64,000 nucleotides of DNA from Vulcanimicrobiota bacterium (GTDB taxonomy: Bacteria; Vulcanimicrobiota; Vulcanimicrobiia; Vulcanimicrobiales; Vulcanimicrobiaceae), in the NCBI GenBank assembly GCA_013036095.1, contig JAAXCW010000002.1, positions 124,001 through 188,000 on the forward strand. Direction: 5' to 3'. Positions within the stretch are counted from its first letter, which is position 1. Each line of letters starts with the position of its first letter. Positions 25,808 to 33,224 of this stretch are shown in pieces. The position numbers and the translations under genes are program-made. The notes under the pieces are model-generated. The model was not told the DNA's origin and made no database searches. It saw only the letters and a program-made list of their open reading frames with translations.

Positions 25808-26135
25808 CTACTTCAAATATCCTAAGGGGTCGACGTAGATCAGGTTCGGATTCAAACGCACGAACTCCCGAAGCAAATACTCATGCCCTTGCCCCATCAT
25901 GACGACGACCCGATCTCCCGGCTGAATCACGCTGAGGATGGGCATACGTACCGGCGAGATATTGGCGATAGCGATCCGCGTATACCGGATTCACCATATC
26001 CGCCTCGACGAGCACCTTCGTCGGATGAAATCGCGCCAGCCGTGTCACGACGTCCTGGATCTGCGCCTGCCGCTTAGGCGATAACGGGCTATCTTGGAAG
26101 ACGGTCAGCAACGCCGGCACTGCCGCGTGAAACAT
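25808..26135 (-). pseudogene. Remnant of a DUF5694 gene with internal deletion and frame change
   Basis: The 5' part still encodes the family segment RLARFHPTKVLVEA followed by YRQYLAGTYA, then the frame shifts. In another frame the 3' part encodes the normal DUF5694 ending: GDRVVVMMGQGHEYLLREF and then a segment ending YVDPLGYLK before a stop at 25808. The middle of about 130-150 residues and the proper N-terminus, usually with an LLGTFHF motif, are gone. So this is a broken gene, not the 84-residue protein its open frame would suggest. Confidence 0.75.
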
Positions 26136-26151
26136 AGGTGTTTCTTACGCC

Positions 26152-27045
26152 CTAAAGCCCTACCGCCCCGCTAAGATTGGCATGCCCATACTCTTGCAGC
26201 ATTTGCGCGGTCGCGGGCTTACAGCGCGGCACCGTTCCGTTTCCGAGCCAGATACAGTGCCGCGCTCCGCGGAAATTCGCGCCCTGCAAATTCGTCCCGG
26301 CCAGACCCACACAGTCGGTCTTGCCGACGATAACTGAGCGCGCTCCGTGATCGTTGATCGTTGTCGTGTCGTCCGAGCACACGACCGCATTTTGAAAACT
26401 AGCGTTTCGCGCGTCGCCGTTCCTGAAATTGGAGCCCAGCAACTCCGCATTGCTAAAATTCGTCCCCTGCAACTGCGCGCCGTCCAAATTGACGCCTTCT
26501 AACTGCGCGCCGTCCAAATTTGCGCCGTGCAAGTCAATGCTGCGCATGTTCGCGCCTTCCAAACGCACGCCGTGCAAGTCATGACCGGCCAGCGACACGT
26601 TGGAAAGATTGCAGCCTTCACAGCGGTTGAGCATCGAACGGGCCGCTCCGTCGGAAAGTCCGTTGAGCACGCCGTCGGAAAGATCGACGCCTTCGAACAC
26701 GGCGCCGTCGAGTTGCGCGCCATCGAAATGCGTGCCCCGCAGACTCGTGCCTTCGAATCGCGCGTTGCGCAGGTCGGCACGACGCAAGTCGGTGTTGTCG
26801 AGGTTGGTGCCTTCGAAGATCGCGTCGCGCAGATTCGCGCCCTGCATGTTGGCGCCGCGCAAATTCGTGCCCTCAAAGCGAATTCCCGAAAGGTTTTGGC
26901 CGTGCAAATCCATCCCGGCCATGTCGCATCCCGAGCAGTGCATCAGAATCTCGCGATTGGTCAGTCCCGCAGCGGGCGCCGCGGCCGGCGACAGCGAGAC
27001 CAGCAGACCCGCCACTCCCGCGAAAGCCGCGAAAAAGCGCCGCAT
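26152..27045 (-). CDS. Secreted pentapeptide-repeat protein
   Basis: A 297-residue exported protein. A signal peptide (to about APAAG) precedes a right-handed beta-helix of about 30 pentapeptide repeats of the A(D/N)Lxx type (FEGTN LRGAN MQGAN LRDAI), interrupted by a Cys-containing loop SMLNRCEGCNLS near residue 145. Cys pairs (CSGC and CEGC) start two coils and may form disulfides or bind metal. Its ATG overlaps the stop of a 38-residue ORF (TGATG), with a good promoter before that ORF. Some cytoplasmic pentapeptide proteins mimic DNA; this one is exported, so its role is different and unknown. Confidence 0.8.
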   Translation of the reverse strand: MRRFFAAFAGVAGLLVSLSPAAAPAAGLTNREILMHCSGCDMAGMDLHGQNLSGIRFEGTNLRGANMQGANLRDAIFEGTNLDNTDLRRADLRNARFEGTSLRGTHFDGAQLDGAVFEGVDLSDGVLNGLSDGAARSMLNRCEGCNLSNVSLAGHDLHGVRLEGANMRSIDLHGANLDGAQLEGVNLDGAQLQGTNFSNAELLGSNFRNGDARNASFQNAVVCSDDTTTINDHGARSVIVGKTDCVGLAGTNLQGANFRGARHCIWLGNGTVPRCKPATAQMLQEYGHANLSGAVGL

Positions 27046-27161
27046 CAGGCGTGAACTCGCGGGCCCCAGCCCATAAAAATGGCCGGTTTGGTCCCGGGCG
27101 GGGGCAGCGTCGGCGCGGGCGCCGGAAAGGTCGAGGGAACGGTCGGGACGACGAGTTTCAT
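27045..27161 (-). CDS. 38-residue ORF coupled to the pentapeptide-repeat gene
   Basis: A short ORF with strong expression signals: AGGAGAGG eight bases before its ATG, and a promoter with a perfect TTGACA 17 bases before TATGCT further upstream. The peptide starts MKLVVPTVPSTFPAPAPTLP and ends FMGWGPRVHA; it is Pro-rich and has no signal peptide. Its TGA overlaps the ATG of the pentapeptide-repeat gene (TGATG), so translation of the two is coupled. It could be a leader peptide, a small partner or a precursor peptide. I do not recognise a family. Confidence 0.55.
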   Translation of the reverse strand: MKLVVPTVPSTFPAPAPTLPPPGTKPAIFMGWGPRVHA

Positions 27162-27203
27162 GGCGGTCCTCTCCTGGAAGCGGCTACAAACTAATTCCTT
27201 AAG

Positions 27204-27232
27204 AGCATACGCCAAGCGACCGCTGCTGTCAA
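27204..27232 (-). promoter_or_regulatory. Promoter of the small-ORF / pentapeptide-repeat operon
   Basis: Minus strand: perfect -35 box TTGACA (27232-27227), exactly 17 bases, then TATGCT (27209-27204), four of six matches to the -10 consensus. The predicted start near 27197 leaves a 36-nt leader with a Shine-Dalgarno site before the ATG at 27161. Confidence 0.75.
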
Positions 27233-27262
27233 CTAAATAATTAAGACTCAGGGAGCCGCAGG

Positions 27263-27637
27263 CTACGGCGTGTTGTGCGTGTGCGGCTTCTTGCTCTTGG
27301 TTTTAGCCGCGCGCTGCGATGCCTCAAGGCGCAATATGTTGATCTGCTCTTGAAGCAGTATCTGGCGCATGGCCCAGTCGTTTTGACTGAGCGATGACTG
27401 CACCTGAAGGGTGCTGAGGGTTTGCTGGTTCTGCAGCGTCGTCTGCTGTGCGCCCAATCGCGTCTGCAAATCCGATTGCAATTGCTGTTGAACGATCGCG
27501 CGATTGGTCGCCGCTGAAATCGCCGCGTCCCGGCGCGCAACAGCGCAGGAGACACACGGAGCGGTCTGCGCCTGCACGGCGAGCGGCAGGCCGCCCAGCA
27601 CTACAAGCGAGAGAGCAGCGGCGTAGAATGTTCGCAT
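27263..27637 (-). CDS. Secreted coiled-coil protein of unknown function
   Basis: A 124-residue protein with a signal peptide to about AVQAQ, a CVSC pair at about residues 28-31 and then a long Gln-rich helix (about 40-108) with coiled-coil character (LQTRLGAQQTTLQNQQTL). The C-terminus is basic and His-rich. It is transcribed towards the pentapeptide-repeat operon. No family is recognised; a CxxC pair close to the start may bind metal or a thiol partner. Confidence 0.6.
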   Translation of the reverse strand: MRTFYAAALSLVVLGGLPLAVQAQTAPCVSCAVARRDAAISAATNRAIVQQQLQSDLQTRLGAQQTTLQNQQTLSTLQVQSSLSQNDWAMRQILLQEQINILRLEASQRAAKTKSKKPHTHNTP

Positions 27638-27716
27638 GAATTAAAAGTACCTTAGTTTGACCCTGAGCGCAATATTTTCTCGGCCTTCTTTCAGTATCCG
27701 AACATAAGCTAGCGTC

Positions 27717-28415
27717 ATGAAACGCCGCCGTCCCAGGCCAACCTATCGTCACTCGCTGGTCACGCGAATAACCCACGCCGTTTTTTCCTTAGCCTTCGCG
27801 GGTTTGCTCGTAACCGGCGCGCAGATATATTTTCACCAGCACTGGTTGCCGGGCGGCATTAAATGGCACGAATATTTCGGCCTCACGATGATCGCCACCG
27901 GACTAGTGTACTTCGCCGGCGCGCTGTTTACCGGGAGTCTCGCGAAGCTGCTCTTCGGCCCTAACGACGCGCGCGGAATCATCCCGATGATCGCCTACTA
28001 CGTGCGCCTGCGCAAAACGGCGCCGGTCTACGCCGATTACAACCCGCTGCAAAAGCTCGCGTACACGGTTGTGCTGCTCACGATGGGGCCCATGATGGCC
28101 GCCACCGGCATGGCGCTCTGGCCGCATCTTCCGATATTCCGCCCGCTGCTGCAATTTTTCGGCGGACGTAACTCCGTTACGATGTGGCATCTCGGCTTTG
28201 CTCTCGAGCTCGCGCTATTTTTCGTCGGACACATGGTGATGGTCGCGACAACCGGCCTGCGCAACAACTTGAACGCGATTATTACGGGCTGGCACTACCC
28301 CAATGATGTCATGCTGAACGGCACACACGATGTCACGATAAGCGGCGTTGCCTCCGCTGTCATCCTGAGCGGGCGCCATCAGGCGCCCCAGTCGAAGGAC
28401 GGCCGAGCCGCCTAG
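27717..28415 (+). CDS. b-type cytochrome, formate-dehydrogenase-gamma/cytochrome b561-like
   Basis: A 232-residue membrane protein with four or five helices. Likely heme ligands are the His in RITHAVFSLAFAGLLVTG near the start and those in MWHLGFALELALFFVGHMVM near residue 160, as in the di-heme b-type anchors that pass electrons to or from quinone. No partner dehydrogenase or molybdoenzyme gene is adjacent, which is unusual. The last 18 residues, from AVILSGRHQAP, and the TAG stop come from a dispersed repeat copy, so the original C-terminus was changed. Confidence 0.7.
   Translation: MKRRRPRPTYRHSLVTRITHAVFSLAFAGLLVTGAQIYFHQHWLPGGIKWHEYFGLTMIATGLVYFAGALFTGSLAKLLFGPNDARGIIPMIAYYVRLRKTAPVYADYNPLQKLAYTVVLLTMGPMMAATGMALWPHLPIFRPLLQFFGGRNSVTMWHLGFALELALFFVGHMVMVATTGLRNNLNAIITGWHYPNDVMLNGTHDVTISGVASAVILSGRHQAPQSKDGRAA
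28359..28415 (+). repeat. Dispersed hairpin repeat inside the cytochrome 3' end
   Basis: GTCATCCTGAGC, stem GGGCGCC-atca-GGCGCCC, GTCGAAGGAC, right module GGCCGAGCC. It is read through as codons of the b-type cytochrome gene. Confidence 0.8.
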
Positions 28416-30194
28416 CTACTCCTTATGTGGAATAACGCCCGCGATCATTTGCTTGATAGATTGCACTATCATGCCCTTCTCCGACGGATCGCCTTTACGC
28501 GCAGCTTGCAAAAAATGCTTGGCCTCTTCCATCGTAATGTGGGGCGGCAACGTCGCAACGTCGCTGGAAACCACTGCTTCGAAGACTACCGGACGATCCG
28601 AATTGAGCGCAGCGTCCCACGCGATACCGACGCGTTCCGGCGAATCCACGCGCAGCCCCTTAAAGCCAAGCGACTCCGCAAACCCGGCATATGAAAAGTC
28701 CGGCAAATCTTGCGTCGCAGGAAACTTCGGACTGCCGCCCATCACGCGCAATTCCCACGTCACCTGGCTCAGATCGCGGTTGTTGAGCACCAGCACGATA
28801 AATCGCGGATCCGCCCACTGCTTCCAGTAGCGCTGCACCGTAATTAGCTCGTTGAGCCCGTTCATCTGCATCGCGCCGTCACCGGCGAGTGCCACGACAA
28901 GGCGTTCCGGATACGCAAACTTCGCCGCGATCGCATACGGCACGGCCGAACCCATCGTCGCCAGTCCACCGGAAAGCGACATCTTCATCCCGCGCTTGAC
29001 GTTAATGTAGCGCGCCATCCAATTTCCCGGCGTGCCCGCATCGCCCGTCAGAATTGCGTTGTTCGGAAGACGCTCGTCCAGTTCGGTAAAGACCAACTGC
29101 GGATTGAGCGGATCCGCGCTCTGATGCGCGCGGTCTTGCTCGATCGCGATCCACCCCATCTTATTGTGCGCGATTGACTCGCGCCACGACGTGTCGTCTT
29201 TCTGCCGCAAAAACGGAAGCAGCGCCTGCAGCGTATCGGCGGCGTCGCCCACTAAATTGACGTTGGCCGGATAGCGCAGTCCCGCGTTGCGCGGATCGAT
29301 CTCGATCTGCACCGCCGGCACCGATCCGTCTTTCGGCAGAAACTCCGAATACGGAAAACTCGTGCCGACCATCAGAAACGCGTCGCACTCTTTCATGATG
29401 TCCGAACTGGGCCGCGTCCCCAACAACCCAATCGTTCCCGTCACCCACGGCAGATCGTCCGGCAGCACTTCCTTGCCGAGCAACGCTTTTGCGCAGCACG
29501 CCTGCAGCCGGTCGGCAATCGCGATCACTTCGTCGGCCGCACCTTTCGCGCCCGCGCCGATCAGCATCGCAACTTTCGTCGCCTCGTTTAAAATATCGGC
29601 GGCACGTTGTAGGTCGGCGGTCTGAGGAACGACCATCGGACGCGAATATCCGACGCCGCTGTGCAGCGTATTGTGTTTGCGCGGCGGCTCTTCGTACTTC
29701 TCTTCTTGCAAATCTTTTGGAAAGATAATCGTCGCGGGCGAACGCATTCCCATCGCGGTGCGAAACGCGCGATCGACGACATGTCGCGTAGCACTCGCGC
29801 TCGCGATCGTATAGCTGTACTCGCTGACGTCGCGAAACAACACTTGCAAATCGACTTCTTGCTGATACGATCCGCCGAGCGCCATCGTCGCCGCCTGCCC
29901 GACGATCGCCACCACCGGCACGTGGTCGGCCTTGGCGTCGTACAAACCGTTGAGCAGATGAATCGCACCCGGGCCTGATGTCGCCATGCATACGCCGACT
30001 TCGCCCGTAAACTTCGCGTGCGCGCATGCCATGAGCGCCGCCATCTCTTCGTGGCGCACTTGCACGAACTCGAGTTTGCCTTCCATCTTTTCCAGCGCGC
30101 CGATCAGACCGTTAATGCCGTCGCCCGGATAACCGTAGATGCGTTTGACGCCCCACTCGACGAGGCGCTTTAAGAGGAAGGCACTAGCATTCAT
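28416..30194 (-). CDS. Thiamine-diphosphate enzyme, pyruvate oxidase/acetolactate synthase-like
   Basis: A 592-residue cytosolic TPP-dependent enzyme. The catalytic Glu is in VRHEEMAALM near residue 50, and the TPP/Mg motif GDGAM followed later by LVLNN lies at about residues 437-470. The three-domain order (Pyr, central, PP) is complete. The N-terminal GYPGDGINGLIGALE and the WKQWADPRF region point to the PoxB-like group that decarboxylates pyruvate, rather than biosynthetic IlvB, but this cannot be proved here. It ends next to the convergent cytochrome gene. Pyruvate oxidase would feed electrons to quinone, which could fit, but no link is shown. Confidence 0.85.
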   Translation of the reverse strand: MNASAFLLKRLVEWGVKRIYGYPGDGINGLIGALEKMEGKLEFVQVRHEEMAALMACAHAKFTGEVGVCMATSGPGAIHLLNGLYDAKADHVPVVAIVGQAATMALGGSYQQEVDLQVLFRDVSEYSYTIASASATRHVVDRAFRTAMGMRSPATIIFPKDLQEEKYEEPPRKHNTLHSGVGYSRPMVVPQTADLQRAADILNEATKVAMLIGAGAKGAADEVIAIADRLQACCAKALLGKEVLPDDLPWVTGTIGLLGTRPSSDIMKECDAFLMVGTSFPYSEFLPKDGSVPAVQIEIDPRNAGLRYPANVNLVGDAADTLQALLPFLRQKDDTSWRESIAHNKMGWIAIEQDRAHQSADPLNPQLVFTELDERLPNNAILTGDAGTPGNWMARYINVKRGMKMSLSGGLATMGSAVPYAIAAKFAYPERLVVALAGDGAMQMNGLNELITVQRYWKQWADPRFIVLVLNNRDLSQVTWELRVMGGSPKFPATQDLPDFSYAGFAESLGFKGLRVDSPERVGIAWDAALNSDRPVVFEAVVSSDVATLPPHITMEEAKHFLQAARKGDPSEKGMIVQSIKQMIAGVIPHKE

Positions 30195-30215
30195 GTCTGG
30201 GGTTTACCCCGGTTT

Positions 30216-30275
30216 GTCATCCTGAGCGGGCGCCATAAGGCGCCCCAGTCGAAGGACGAGGCCCGCGCGCAGCTA
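30216..30275 (+). repeat. Dispersed hairpin repeat, complete copy
   Basis: GTCATCCTGAGC, stem GGGCGCC-ataa-GGCGCCC, CAGTCGAAGGAC, then GAGGCCCGCG and AGCTAGCTAG. Intergenic, upstream of the TPP enzyme gene. Confidence 0.8.
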
Positions 30276-30340
30276 GCTAGGCGCTTCGTCGCTTCCTGAT
30301 GTTGACCCCAATCTGGATGTGAGCACGTACGCCGCCTGAG

Positions 30341-30574
30341 TCATGCCATCGCCTTATAACGTCGCACCGAACGAAAACAGATGACAACCCAACAAACTCC
30401 CATGAAAAGCAGCGCATATCCGCTGAACGGAAGTGGCCCCTTCCCCCGGAAGACCTCCAACAGGCCAAGCCCTCCGTACGTGATCGCAAATAGCGCAGCC
30501 GCCACGCAGTTCCACCGCTCGCTTTTGGCGCGCTTCGTCAGCTCTTCCGGCGTTGGATCGCGCTCGGTAATCAT
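30341..30574 (-). CDS. Small two-helix membrane protein
   Basis: A 77-residue protein with an acidic start containing DPTPEEL, then two hydrophobic helices (about 23-40 and 49-66) and a basic end. I chose the ATG at 30574, which overlaps the TonB-receptor stop by four bases (ATGA); the longer frame to 30916 lies inside the receptor gene. A related protein with the same DPTPE motif is at 38013-38303, and the product at 35169-35414 has the same topology. Possibly an accessory inner-membrane partner of the receptor; function unknown. Confidence 0.6.
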   Translation of the reverse strand: MITERDPTPEELTKRAKSERWNCVAAALFAITYGGLGLLEVFRGKGPLPFSGYALLFMGVCWVVICFRSVRRYKAMA

Positions 30575-33048
30575 GTCAATGGTTTCGGCGCGGGCTTCGG
30601 CGAAACCGCCGGGCCCGGCGAGGGCGAAGGCGGCGGAGGTTTGTAATGCTGGCGCCAGCGTATTTGGTATTGAAGCGTGATCGAGCGCGGCGGCAACGGT
30701 ATAGTTGAAAACGCAAAGGTGCCGCCGCCCTGCAGCGGCATGGGGTTTACTCCCTGGTAGGTCGAGAAAAGCGCGGCCTGCGTTCCAAAGATGTTTGCTA
30801 CGAGCAGGCTTAGCGAGCCGCGCGGCATTTTCATCACCAGGCCCGCGTTGAACACGGTGTACGCCGGCAGATTCTGCTGGTTGTTTGCCGACGTAAACTC
30901 CGCGTCCGCGAGCCACTCCACCGGAGTATGCGGAATAATTCCGTCGATGATGAGCCCCGCCTTATGCAGCGGCGTGCGCGGGACTTGCCGTCCGATCGCG
31001 TAGTAGCTCGACGGAGTCATGAGTCGCGGATCGAGGGCTGAATAAAACGCGTTTGTCGTCGCGTAGGTGGGAAACGCGATTAAATTCTTGCCCAGTGGAA
31101 TTTGTCCCGTAATGCTAAATCCTTGCGTAACCTGCGCGAGCCCGCTTACGGTTTGGCTGACATAGACACCGGACGGATTGAACGGCGTCGAGCCGCAAAT
31201 CGCCGGCTTGGACCAGACCTGCTGTATGGCCGCAAGATAATCCGATAGCGATCCGGTTGGGAAAAGCGAGCCGGGCTCCGCGACGATCGGCACGGCCGCG
31301 CGCACGCTCTGGCCAATGTCACGGTTACGGTACAGCGACACGTTGATCGACCCTCCACGCAACGTGTGGCGCCATGCGAGACTATAGGCGATCGACGATT
31401 GCGCCGCGGGCTGATCGGTGGGCCCTTGCACAAACACCGAACCGTTCGCGCAATCGTAATCGCCGCTGAGCGCATCTCCCAGTATCTGTGAAAATCCGCC
31501 GTAACCTGACGCACCACCGAAGCCGAAGCCCGCCTCAAAAACGTCGGCCACGGCCGGCTGCCACGTCCAGTCCTCATAGACTTCGAATGTCGGCGCGGAG
31601 TTCGTCGCCGATGATTCGGAAATGAAATGCTCGAGAGTCAGCCGGTCGTTGGCTTTTGTGCGGTTACTCACGTAAACGCTTGAGAAACGCGTCGTCAAAG
31701 CCGATTGCAGCAATTGCGTGCCATTGAAGCTCGACGTCGTCGAGCTCGCCTGCGAATTGGTGAAAAAACCGCCGGTGAGTGTATGCCGGCGCGCCGTAGA
31801 ACTCATACGAAAATCGTAACTTGCCGACGGAATGGAACTGACCGAAGAAAACGGCACCACGATTCCGTTCACGGACCGGCTGGGATCGGCTCCGTTGAAG
31901 CGCGCCATGCCGAGAAGGGCATCCGCGTTGAACTGCACGTGCCCGAGCAGCGACGCGAAGGTGAACACGCTAAACGCACTGTCGCGGTGATTAAAATTAT
32001 CGTTTCCGTACCCGCACGGCAAAATCGTGGTCGCCGTCAAGCAGATCGTCGTAGAATTCGTTATGCTCGACAACAACGTATACTTCAATGTTGAAACCGG
32101 CGACAAAGCCAGCGCTAACTTCAGCAAATTCGCCTCTCGGGAAAAACCGCCGAGGTGCATATACGCGTTTCCGCTCTGATCTTGAAACACGTTGCCATTG
32201 AGCGGGTCGACCTGACCCCCGCCCGAATGCGCCAGCGCAACGGACAACTTGCCAAAACCGCCCGTTACAGACCAAATGCCGAGCGTTTTTGAATAATTTC
32301 CCACTGCGCCGTAAAAATTATAATTCCAGAGTTTCGTCGGCTGCACCGTATTGAAATTGACGGTGCCTGCGGTGTTGCCCGCACCTGGCGCAAAGTTCAC
32401 CGAGGCTCCGGTGAACAGATCTTGCGCACCGCCCACCGCCTGAGCCGCAGCGCCGGTGAGACGCACGCCATCCAGAGAATAACCGGTCTGCGATGCGTCC
32501 GCACCGCGCAACGATATGTTGAACGATGAACCGGACCCGTACAGATCGTTGTCGACGCTCACGCCGGCCAGTTTATTGAGCGCATCCGAAAGCGTCTGTG
32601 AAACCTTGCGCTGAGCGCTTTCCTCGTTCACGGTCTCCACACTGACGTTGACGACGGACGCCTTGGACACCACCGACGCGATCGTCTTCAGCTGAGTGGC
32701 GGGCGCCAACGCCACATTGACTCGCAATCGCTGCGCCTCGCCGACTTCGACCGCCGTATTCGTTTGCTCATAGCCGGAAGCATCGACGCGTACCCGGTAC
32801 AAGCCCGGCTGAAGGCTTTCGAATACCAGGAGGCCCTTCACGTTGGTCAGCGAGCTCTGCGGTGAATCGCCACCGAGCAGAAAGACTTGCGCGTTATCGA
32901 TCGGTTTGCCGGTGTTGATGTCGGTCACGGTGACGATAATCGCGCCCGCTTCCATAGTCTGCGCAACAGCCGGCACCGTACAATCAGCCAAAAAAACCAG
33001 AATCCAAAGGCAGAGCGACAATACATTGGCGGCTTTTCGACCCGGCAC
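30571..33048 (-). CDS. TonB-dependent outer-membrane receptor with carboxypeptidase-regulatory-like domain
   Basis: An 825-residue outer-membrane receptor for energised uptake of an unknown ligand. A signal peptide (to about VPAVAQ) is followed by a CarboxypepD_reg-like beta-sandwich (about 35-115), a plug domain (about 125-235, containing LSDALNKLAGVSVD and an LRGADASQTGYSLDGVRL-type segment) and a long barrel. I set the start at the GTG at 33048 because GCGGAGG lies at ideal distance; the upstream GTG at 33066 lies within a palindrome. The last strand ends near LQYQIRW, followed by a Pro-rich tail. The palindrome and promoter suggest repressor control, and a small membrane protein is coupled downstream. 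Confidence 0.85.
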   Translation of the reverse strand: MPGRKAANVLSLCLWILVFLADCTVPAVAQTMEAGAIIVTVTDINTGKPIDNAQVFLLGGDSPQSSLTNVKGLLVFESLQPGLYRVRVDASGYEQTNTAVEVGEAQRLRVNVALAPATQLKTIASVVSKASVVNVSVETVNEESAQRKVSQTLSDALNKLAGVSVDNDLYGSGSSFNISLRGADASQTGYSLDGVRLTGAAAQAVGGAQDLFTGASVNFAPGAGNTAGTVNFNTVQPTKLWNYNFYGAVGNYSKTLGIWSVTGGFGKLSVALAHSGGGQVDPLNGNVFQDQSGNAYMHLGGFSREANLLKLALALSPVSTLKYTLLSSITNSTTICLTATTILPCGYGNDNFNHRDSAFSVFTFASLLGHVQFNADALLGMARFNGADPSRSVNGIVVPFSSVSSIPSASYDFRMSSTARRHTLTGGFFTNSQASSTTSSFNGTQLLQSALTTRFSSVYVSNRTKANDRLTLEHFISESSATNSAPTFEVYEDWTWQPAVADVFEAGFGFGGASGYGGFSQILGDALSGDYDCANGSVFVQGPTDQPAAQSSIAYSLAWRHTLRGGSINVSLYRNRDIGQSVRAAVPIVAEPGSLFPTGSLSDYLAAIQQVWSKPAICGSTPFNPSGVYVSQTVSGLAQVTQGFSITGQIPLGKNLIAFPTYATTNAFYSALDPRLMTPSSYYAIGRQVPRTPLHKAGLIIDGIIPHTPVEWLADAEFTSANNQQNLPAYTVFNAGLVMKMPRGSLSLLVANIFGTQAALFSTYQGVNPMPLQGGGTFAFSTIPLPPRSITLQYQIRWRQHYKPPPPSPSPGPAVSPKPAPKPLT

Positions 33049-33061
33049 GGTACCTCCGCAG

Positions 33062-33083
33062 TTCACCTATAGATTTAGGTGAA
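33062..33083. promoter_or_regulatory. Palindromic operator upstream of the TonB receptor gene
   Basis: Perfect 8-bp arms TTCACCTA and TAGGTGAA around six bases. On the minus strand a weak promoter TTGTGG, 17 bases, TATAGG overlaps it, so binding would repress. Its central 12 bases CTATAGATTTAG match those of the palindrome at 4583-4598 at 11 of 12 positions. Confidence 0.6.
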
Positions 33084-33130
33084 TGCTACCACAAGTCAAA
33101 GCGGCCGTCTAGGGCCACACTGTCGGGTTA

Positions 33131-33183
33131 TGTCATCCTGAGCGGGCGCCATAAAGGCGCCCCAGTCGAAGGACGAGGCCCGC
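33131..33183 (+). repeat. Dispersed hairpin repeat
   Basis: GTCATCCTGAGC, stem GGGCGCC-ataaa-GGCGCCC, CAGTCGAAGGAC, GAGGCCCGC. Lies between the divergent receptor and propeller-like genes. Confidence 0.8.
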
Positions 33184-33224
33184 ATGTGCGTCACGACGGC
33201 GAACCGAACGGCGATGACATAGCG

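Noticed and set aside
26152..27045. Pentapeptide protein as Qnr-like gyrase protector
   Set aside because: It has a signal peptide, so it leaves the cytoplasm where gyrase is.
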